A stretch of 12,045 nt of DNA from an uncultured bacterium. GTDB lineage: Bacteria > Patescibacteriota > Minisyncoccia > Minisyncoccales > JAQTVQ01. Of the stretch, positions 7,938 to 12,045 are shown piece after piece (within the stretch, counting starts at the first letter, position 1; every line of letters starts with the position of its first letter). The notes under the pieces are model-generated. The model worked only from the letters and a program-made list of their open reading frames with translations. It had not been told where the DNA came from and did not search any database. A program made the position numbers and the translations under genes. The stretch lies in the NCBI GenBank assembly GCA_903839905.1, contig CAIMDX010000057.1, positions 1 to 12,045 of the forward strand, in the 5' to 3' direction.

Positions 7938-8072
7938 ATTTTAGCTCCCCTTACCCCCACCTGCGGCTAAAATGCGTTGGCCAGAACCCAATTCGAGCCC
8001 GGCTGCCCCCTTGCGAGCGCCGCCCTGGAGGATAGTCATCCGGAAGGGCAAGCGAAGCTCAGTCGGGGGCAG
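7938..8072. repeat. GC-rich block of stacked inverted repeats
   Basis: Two perfect stems are seen. ATTTTAGC (7938-7945) pairs with GCTAAAAT (7966-7973) across 20 bases. CTGCCCCC (8003-8010) pairs with GGGGGCAG (8065-8072). Inside the second stem is a symmetric hairpin: GCCCT (8022-8026), GGA, GGAT (8030-8033), loop AGTC, ATCC (8038-8041), GGA, AGGGC (8045-8049). The block is clearly richer in G+C than its surroundings. It could be a structured RNA, the end of a mobile element or an integration hot spot. I could not match it to a known RNA family. Confidence 0.5.
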
Positions 8073-8147
8073 ATCGATGGTATAAATCAGCTATTCTTGA
8101 TAAAATAGGTACAAGCTTCGTTGAAGATGTACTCCAGTAAGTTACAG

Positions 8148-8169
8148 ACAGGCATTTTGCCTGTTTTTT
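8148..8169 (+). terminator. Terminator-like hairpin on the plus strand
   Basis: ACAGGCA (8148-8154), loop TTT and TGCCTGT (8158-8164) are followed by five T (8165-8169), the textbook shape of an intrinsic terminator for plus-strand transcription. No plus-strand gene precedes it in the window, and the same bases code for part of the recombinase remnant on the other strand. It might limit antisense transcription or belong to the former element. The structure is clear; the function is uncertain. Confidence 0.35.
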
Positions 8170-8217
8170 CGTGCGCGGCGGCTATCGCCGCCCATTGAAT
8201 TCCGGCTCTTCCCGTGA

Positions 8218-8286
8218 TTTTTTTGGCGGAAAGCAGGTCCAAGACTAAAAACCTAAGATTTTTTTGGCGGATACCTTTTTGGCGGA
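8218..8286. repeat. Three short TTTTTGGCGGA direct repeats
   Basis: The core TTTTTGGCGGA ends copies at 8218-8230, 8259-8271 and 8276-8286. The first two have seven T, the third five. The reverse complement occurs three times in the recombinase gene, at 11988-11998, 12003-12015 and 12039-12045 (cut by the edge), where it encodes S-A-K-K. The shared units make the two regions outward-facing inverted repeats about 3.7 kb apart. Confidence 0.7.
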
Positions 8287-8335
8287 AAACAATGGTTCCT
8301 TACTTAATACCAAATATCAAATTCCTCTATGCAAT

Positions 8336-10321
8336 TTAAATGCGCGCCGAAATTTTCCCAGAATATCTTACTTCAGCAGTATCAATCAGATGGCAGCCCT
8401 TTATTAACCCCATCATACCAAGCGGCGGCATCCAGTTATCAGGCGCGCCAACCAAAGTAAAATTGTCACGGAAAGCTTTTTCTCCCAATTCTTTTGCTTT
8501 ATCAAAATCGCATTTGCCAATAACCGTTGTTTCTAAAAATATAATTTCTTTAGGATTATTTTTATTGCCCCAACCGATAAAGGCATGACCTTGTGTCAAA
8601 AAAATTAACGAGTATAGCCCTACGCCTTCAAGAATGCTCGCGAACAAAATAGTTAAATCAATACAATTTCCGGCTTTATTTTTCAGGACGACTTCTGGTA
8701 GAACTATTCTTTGACTGGACGGCGAAGGCACAGCTGAAAATGGCTGGCTTACATAAACTAATCCATATCCAGACAGATATTCATAAACTGCTCGAACATG
8801 AGACTCAATATTTAACAAATCGCTAAAATCAACACCACCAAAACTAAGGCTTGGCCGCTTTAGTGCGGCTTGAGTACGTACACCTTCGATTAACCCTCCT
8901 TTATCTCTTGGCGTGATCCATGAACAAATAAACTCATGCATTCCATATTTAGCGTTACTCCTAATATCGCTTAGCTCCCAGATAATTTCATCATTAGCAA
9001 GTAAGTTGATATTTACCGTGTCTTCATATAAAACTGCTTTTGTATCCTCATTTGTAACCTTACAACTAATCATTGCTTTTTCGGGTTGTGTGAGTTGTTC
9101 TAGTAAACCACGTTTTAGCCTCGGACACTGAGTCAAATTTATTCTGGCCTTTTTATCATGCTTATTATTTATTCCGTACAAAAAAATTACCTTAACCGCT
9201 TTCTCTGTAAAGCCAAGTATCTCCGTCTCTATGCGAAGTCTTAGTTTAGAATTGGAGAAATTAAAAATATCATATCTAACTAGCACGTCCTGATAACCCT
9301 GCATATTTTGCATCTGCTCGTAAATTCTCACCGGGACTGGCCGCTGAATCGTCCTGACATTAACTTCGGTGTCTTTATCTTCAGGAATAGTAACCGCAAA
9401 ACCAAAACGTATTGCTTCATAATTTTGAAGAGTTATGGGTTTATCAAGGTCAACAAACAAAGATTTAAGCATAGCCTCCGCCTCGGCCTTTGACCGAGGT
9501 TTGCTTTCAAGAATTTCTGTAATATCAAACAACGGCTGCTCTCCCCGATAGGGAGAAGCTGCTTTAAAATCAGGCGCTTGACGACCCGGCATCCCAACTG
9601 TTTCGTTCCTCCATAATGCCTCCTCATACCAATCTGAATACTGCCGACTTATTTTTGGCTTAACAATACTACCGAGTGGATCAAAAAAATAATCATTATG
9701 TCTTGTAACAATTTTATTAAACTTCACACTCTTGAATGGAAAAAGCGGCGCAAACTCAAATGTTGCAGCATTAGATTCAAGTTCAATATCAAACTCATAT
9801 TTCTCGCCAAGATATAAATCTGTATAGAATAACGTCGTCTTTTTGTCGTAATAGTGGTAGTTTTCTCCTTCTGGCAAATCGACAAGAGGAGGAAAACTAT
9901 CTGGAAGCGCGATCAAGTCAGCACTTTGGTCAAGTACAATCGGTGGATTTTGATACTTTACCTTGCAATTTGCGGCTACAACCTGTAAATATTTATTCAG
10001 CATGAGGCCGAAGATCGGCGCTGGTGCTTTCCATTGACCATTAAACTCAGGTTGCTTCTTAAGAACCGAATCGGTTCTGCGGAATTTCCAACCTTCATCC
10101 TCATACAAATTGCGAAGATTTTCCATATCTCCGTTTATCGTAAAAATCAATTTGATACGCAGATTCTGAAAATTCACCATCTCAATTTCCAAAAGGTCAA
10201 CTACACACTCAAAGTCACCGTATTTGGATGGCATGTGATGATCAGATATGCCTTCAATTGAAATACCAGTATTGCCGGAAAAAATATCAATTATTGGCGA
10301 TGTTCTTGGCTGCGGTTTCAT
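8336..10321 (-). CDS. Transglutaminase-like domain protein, 661 residues
   Basis: The C-terminal third carries a transglutaminase/protease-like core. AGNCIDLTILFASILE (550-565) gives the candidate nucleophile C553, QGHAFIGW (577-584) gives H579, and FLETT (595-599) gives E597 as the likely third member. The pattern is close to the transglutaminase-like segment of DUF4011 helicase-type proteins found in defence loci. The first 480 residues are unfamiliar. They look beta-rich, with repeated strand-like blocks at about 36-63, 170-205, 300-440 and 445-470, and may be a sensor or substrate-binding part. No signal peptide or transmembrane helix is visible, so it is probably cytoplasmic. The ATG at 10321 follows AAGAG six bases upstream. 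The XRE gene ends 70 bases before it, so the two are probably co-transcribed. A protease, deamidase or cross-linking activity is possible but unproven. Confidence 0.8.
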   Translation of the reverse strand: MKPQPRTSPIIDIFSGNTGISIEGISDHHMPSKYGDFECVVDLLEIEMVNFQNLRIKLIFTINGDMENLRNLYEDEGWKFRRTDSVLKKQPEFNGQWKAPAPIFGLMLNKYLQVVAANCKVKYQNPPIVLDQSADLIALPDSFPPLVDLPEGENYHYYDKKTTLFYTDLYLGEKYEFDIELESNAATFEFAPLFPFKSVKFNKIVTRHNDYFFDPLGSIVKPKISRQYSDWYEEALWRNETVGMPGRQAPDFKAASPYRGEQPLFDITEILESKPRSKAEAEAMLKSLFVDLDKPITLQNYEAIRFGFAVTIPEDKDTEVNVRTIQRPVPVRIYEQMQNMQGYQDVLVRYDIFNFSNSKLRLRIETEILGFTEKAVKVIFLYGINNKHDKKARINLTQCPRLKRGLLEQLTQPEKAMISCKVTNEDTKAVLYEDTVNINLLANDEIIWELSDIRSNAKYGMHEFICSWITPRDKGGLIEGVRTQAALKRPSLSFGGVDFSDLLNIESHVRAVYEYLSGYGLVYVSQPFSAVPSPSSQRIVLPEVVLKNKAGNCIDLTILFASILEGVGLYSLIFLTQGHAFIGWGNKNNPKEIIFLETTVIGKCDFDKAKELGEKAFRDNFTLVGAPDNWMPPLGMMGLIKGCHLIDTAEVRYSGKISARI

Positions 10322-10341
10322 TTTTTTCTCTTGTTGAAGAG
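10322..10341 (-). promoter_or_regulatory. Hairpin that can mask the transglutaminase ribosome-binding site
   Basis: On the minus strand CTCTT (10341-10337), loop CAAC and AAGAG (10332-10328) form a five-pair stem. The only Shine-Dalgarno-like bases, AAGAG, are its 3' arm, six bases before the ATG. On the plus strand the same hairpin is followed by seven T (10342-10348), so it also looks like a weak terminator. The stem is short and its effect may be small. Confidence 0.35.
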
Positions 10342-10391
10342 TTTTTTTAATTTGGCAACAAGTTCAAAATTTTTTTACGATACACACACGA

Positions 10392-10601
10392 TTATTTCAT
10401 TAAATTGTCGATACTAACTCCAAGAGCGGTGGCAATCTTTTTGACCGTATCTATTGTAGGATTCGGTGTTTCGCCCGATTCAATTTTTGTAAGCGTAGGG
10501 AAAGCAATGTCGGCAAGCCGCGCTAACTTTTCCTGAGATAAGTCTTTTTGGAGGCGCAGTTTTTTGATATTATCGCCTATCTTTGAATTTTCTTTTGACA
10601 T
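10392..10601 (-). CDS. XRE-family helix-turn-helix regulator
   Basis: This 69-residue protein is a single Cro/CI-type DNA-binding domain with nothing added. Helix 1 is IGDNIKKLRLQKD (8-20). The helix-turn-helix is LSQEKLARLADIAFPTLTKIESG (21-43), with the family's SQEKLA and KIESG signatures. The closing helices include TVKKIATALGV (52-62). Proteins of this size act as dimers that repress their own promoter, and some serve as controller proteins of restriction systems. It is the first gene of the minus-strand unit with the transglutaminase-like gene and lies divergent to the recombinase, with a dyad between the two starts that could be its operator. There is no recognisable Shine-Dalgarno sequence before the ATG, so the message may be nearly leaderless or AU-rich. 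The family is certain; the target genes are inferred. Confidence 0.92.
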   Translation of the reverse strand: MSKENSKIGDNIKKLRLQKDLSQEKLARLADIAFPTLTKIESGETPNPTIDTVKKIATALGVSIDNLMK

Positions 10602-10623
10602 GAAAATAAAACTTTATTAATAT
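10595..10623 (+). promoter_or_regulatory. Candidate promoter of the serine recombinase
   Basis: A perfect TTGACA (10595-10600) is followed after 17 bases by TAATAT (10618-10623), a four-of-six match to the -10 consensus. Transcription would start near 10630, about 38 bases before the recombinase ATG. The -35 element overlaps the start codon of the divergent XRE gene. No Shine-Dalgarno sequence precedes the recombinase start. Confidence 0.5.
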
Positions 10624-10629
10624 GACTTT

Positions 10630-10660
10630 ACGATAGTTTAGAAAATTTTCAGCTATTCGT
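10630..10660. promoter_or_regulatory. Dyad symmetric site, candidate XRE operator
   Basis: The centre is a perfect 10-base palindrome, GAAAATTTTC (10641-10650). Outer arms ACGATAG (10630-10636) and CTATTCGT (10653-10660) mirror each other except for one extra T. The dyad covers the spacer and -10 of the XRE promoter and the predicted start point of the recombinase promoter. A bound regulator could therefore repress both. The symmetry is visible; binding by this XRE protein is inference. Confidence 0.5.
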
Positions 10661-10663
10661 CAA
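10635..10663 (-). promoter_or_regulatory. Candidate promoter of the XRE and transglutaminase-like genes
   Basis: On the minus strand TTGACG (10663-10658) and TAAACT (10640-10635) are separated by exactly 17 bases. They match the sigma-70 consensus at five of six and four of six positions. Transcription would begin near 10628, about 27 bases before the XRE ATG. Confidence 0.5.
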
Positions 10664-10667
10664 TCAA

Positions 10668-12045
10668 ATGAACTATTTTCTTTATTGTCGAAAATCTACA
10701 GATGTTGAGGACAAGCAGGTCCTATCTATCGAGGCGCAGCTTTCAGAGCTTCGCGATTTTGCTACGCGCGAGAATTTAGCCATCACCGAAACCTTCATTG
10801 AAAAACAATCGGCCAAGATTCCGGGAAGGCCAATCTTCAACAAGATGATCGAACAGATAGAGAAAGGCCGGGCGCAAGGCATCATTGCCTGGCATCCCGA
10901 CCGATTGGCCCGCAATAGCGTTGACGGCGGCAAGATCATCTATCTTGTCGATACCGGCACAATCGCCGCCTTGCGCTTCCCCACCTTTTGGTTTGAGCCA
11001 ACGCCACAGGGGAAATTCATGTTGAATATTTCCTTCGGCCAAAGTAAATATTATATCGATTCGCTTTCGGAGAACACCAAAAGAGGCCTCCGCCAAAAGT
11101 TGAGGCGCGGCGAATATCCGGGACGCGTACCGGTTGGCTATATAAACGATTCGCGAGATAAAAGCATTGCGGTCGATAGAAAGAAAGCAAAAATCATTAA
11201 GGAAGCGTTCGAATTATACGCTAAAAACGAATCAAGGCTCGAAGATATTTCTGCTTTTCTCGCGCAAAACGGAATCGTAACCAGAGGGACCAAAAGAAGC
11301 GTCAAACGGAGCCAAGTATCCCATATTTTATTAAATCCTTTCTATTACGGACATTTCCGTTTTTTGGGCGAAATCCACGAAGGCAAACACGAGCCGATCA
11401 TCACAAAGAAACTTTTTGACAAAGTACAGGAAGTTTTGAGAGATCGCGGCAAACCGCAAAGGAAAGCCAATGATCCAAAACTGCTTTGCGGTTTGCTCCA
11501 TTGCGGAAATTGCGGGATGGGAATAACCGCCGAGGTCAGGAAGGGCCATACCTATTACCGCTGTACCAAAAAATCAAAAACCGTTAAGTGTTTGGAAAAG
11601 TATATCCGCGAGGAAGAGCTTGACCGGCAGTTATCCCAGGAATTGCAAAAATTTTCTTTGCCCGAAGATTGGGCGAATCGATTATTGCAAATGACCGCAA
11701 AAGAAGAACAAGGAATCGCCCACTCTTCCGCCGTCCTCACCCAAGCATCGCGCAATGAGCTACAAGACATTAAAACCAAGCTACCGCGCCTTTTGGACAG
11801 CTATCTTGACCAAGACGTCGACCGCGAGGATTATCGCCAAAAGAAGGCCGATCTTATGAGTCGCAAGAAAACGTTGGAAGAGAAAATCGGCGAGCTTGAG
11901 CAGGGCCGTAATAGTTGGCTCGGACCGATGCGGGAATGGCTAAAAGACGCTCAAAATATAGGGAAAATCGCTCAAAATTCGGATCTTTCCGCCAAAAAGG
12001 TATCCGCCAAAAAAATCTTCGGCTCGGACCTGCATCTTTCCGCCA
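10668..12045 (+). CDS. Large serine recombinase, C-terminus cut by window edge
   Basis: This protein would catalyse site-specific integration, excision or inversion of DNA through a covalent serine-DNA intermediate. I read 459 open codons from the ATG at 10668. The resolvase domain begins with YCRKS, giving the nucleophile S10, and has the conserved HPDRLARN (76-83) with catalytic arginines. The recombinase domain covers about 150-260. A zinc ribbon follows with C279, C282, C299 and C308. A coiled-coil-like helix lies at about 362-412. Such enzymes are usually about 500 residues, so only a short tail is missing. Comparison with the remnant at 8087-8288 suggests what that tail looked like. The gene is divergent from the XRE regulator, with overlapping promoters. 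It marks the island as integrative, but no att site could be defined here. Confidence 0.93.
   Translation, partial: MNYFLYCRKSTDVEDKQVLSIEAQLSELRDFATRENLAITETFIEKQSAKIPGRPIFNKMIEQIEKGRAQGIIAWHPDRLARNSVDGGKIIYLVDTGTIAALRFPTFWFEPTPQGKFMLNISFGQSKYYIDSLSENTKRGLRQKLRRGEYPGRVPVGYINDSRDKSIAVDRKKAKIIKEAFELYAKNESRLEDISAFLAQNGIVTRGTKRSVKRSQVSHILLNPFYYGHFRFLGEIHEGKHEPIITKKLFDKVQEVLRDRGKPQRKANDPKLLCGLLHCGNCGMGITAEVRKGHTYYRCTKKSKTVKCLEKYIREEELDRQLSQELQKFSLPEDWANRLLQMTAKEEQGIAHSSAVLTQASRNELQDIKTKLPRLLDSYLDQDVDREDYRQKKADLMSRKKTLEEKIGELEQGRNSWLGPMREWLKDAQNIGKIAQNSDLSAKKVSAKKIFGSDLHLSA
11986..12045 (+). repeat. Partner copy of the inverted repeat shared with the 8.2 kb spacer
   Basis: Bases 11986-12019 are identical to the reverse complement of 8255-8288. 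GGACCTGC (12026-12033) and TTTCCGCCA (12037-12045) match 8240-8233 and 8232-8224. The match reaches the window edge and may continue. The pair encloses about 3.7 kb with the transglutaminase-like gene, the XRE gene and most of the recombinase. Confidence 0.8.

Larger units (their letters stand above)
8087..8288 (-). pseudogene. Remnant of a large serine recombinase 3' end
   Basis: The minus strand from 8288 repeats the 3' part of the recombinase at the right of the window. Thirty-four bases are identical (8288-8255 against 11986-12019). After an indel, GGACCTGC (8240-8233) and TTTCCGCCA (8232-8224) recur in the same order. Downstream, the frame that encodes DLLSAKKI continues with WAAIAAAHEKTG to a TGA at 8089-8087, which resembles the tails of CPR-type recombinases. 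Relative to the intact gene the remnant has a frame change, and the intact gene's own frame meets a TAG. Nothing upstream of 8289 matches, so the 5' part is gone. An alternative is that only a small mobile repeat is shared. Confidence 0.55.
7842..8335. other. Gene-poor spacer between DUF262 and transglutaminase-like genes
   Basis: No intact gene of convincing size lies here. Reading leftwards from 8335, the stretch holds a decayed recombinase 3' end with TTTTTGGCGGA repeats (8087-8289), a GC-rich block of nested inverted repeats (7938-8072), a 9-bp perfect hairpin (7903-7923) and a promoter-like TATAAT (7864-7869) reading into the DUF262 operon. A 37-codon plus-strand frame (7972-8085) lies inside the GC-rich block, and I do not regard it as a gene. 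No tRNA fold was found on either strand. Confidence 0.7.

Noticed and set aside
7981..8080. Possible tRNA or tmRNA end, because AATTCGAGCCC recalls a T-loop
   Set aside because: No five-pair T arm, acceptor stem or anticodon arm could be formed on either strand.
7972..8085. Plus-strand 37-codon frame beginning MRWPEPNSSPA
   Set aside because: It lies wholly in the inverted-repeat block, has a biased composition and lacks a ribosome-binding site.
8173..8192. GGCGGC-TATC-GCCGCC hairpin
   Set aside because: It encodes an Ala-rich stretch in the recombinase remnant, and the symmetry can come from alanine codons.
8218..8286. Short CRISPR-like array
   Set aside because: Units are only about 11-13 bases with gaps of 28 and 4 bases, and there are no cas genes nearby.
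10776..11096. Minus-strand open frame of 106 residues opposite the recombinase
   Set aside because: The plus strand encodes the resolvase catalytic domain here, so this is a shadow.

Overview
This window looks like a bacterial defence and mobility island with moderately low G+C. The genes read normally with the standard code. The large serine recombinase at the right resembles those common in Patescibacteria (CPR) and Firmicutes mobile elements. A Patescibacteria-like host is my guess, held with low confidence because no ribosomal or housekeeping gene is present.

Layout. From 7828 leftwards, all on the minus strand, runs a tightly packed operon: a DUF262/GmrSD-type protein with an HNH motif and an apparent C-terminal HEPN domain (5720-7828), hsdM (3276-5705), a 70-residue Cys-rich protein (3054-3266), hsdS (1791-3053), and hsdR (1-1789, cut by the left edge). 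The four gaps are 14, 9, 0 and 1 bases. Between 7842 and 8335 lies a gene-poor spacer with a promoter-like site, several perfect inverted repeats and the apparent decayed 3' end of a serine recombinase gene. Next, still on the minus strand, come a 661-residue protein with a transglutaminase-like Cys/His/acid domain (8336-10321) and a small XRE-family regulator (10392-10601). From 10668 a large serine recombinase runs on the plus strand and is cut by the right edge after 459 codons. The regulator and recombinase promoters overlap around a dyad at 10630-10660.

How it may work together. HsdM, HsdS and HsdR would form a type I restriction-modification complex that methylates host DNA and translocates and cleaves unmodified DNA. 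The first gene of the operon joins a DUF262 nucleotide-sensing module, a DUF1524-like HNH nuclease and a candidate HEPN RNase. It could attack modified DNA that escapes type I restriction, or act as a guarded toxin, as PrrC does with EcoprrI. The Cys-rich protein sits in the same frame as hsdS and may be an accessory subunit. The transglutaminase-like gene with its XRE regulator looks like a second, separately controlled module.

Most interesting points: the DUF262-HNH-HEPN fusion at the head of a type I operon, the unassigned Cys-rich small protein between hsdM and hsdS, and the 34-base exact inverted match between the recombinase 3' end and the 8.2 kb spacer, which suggests repeated integration or inversion at this site.
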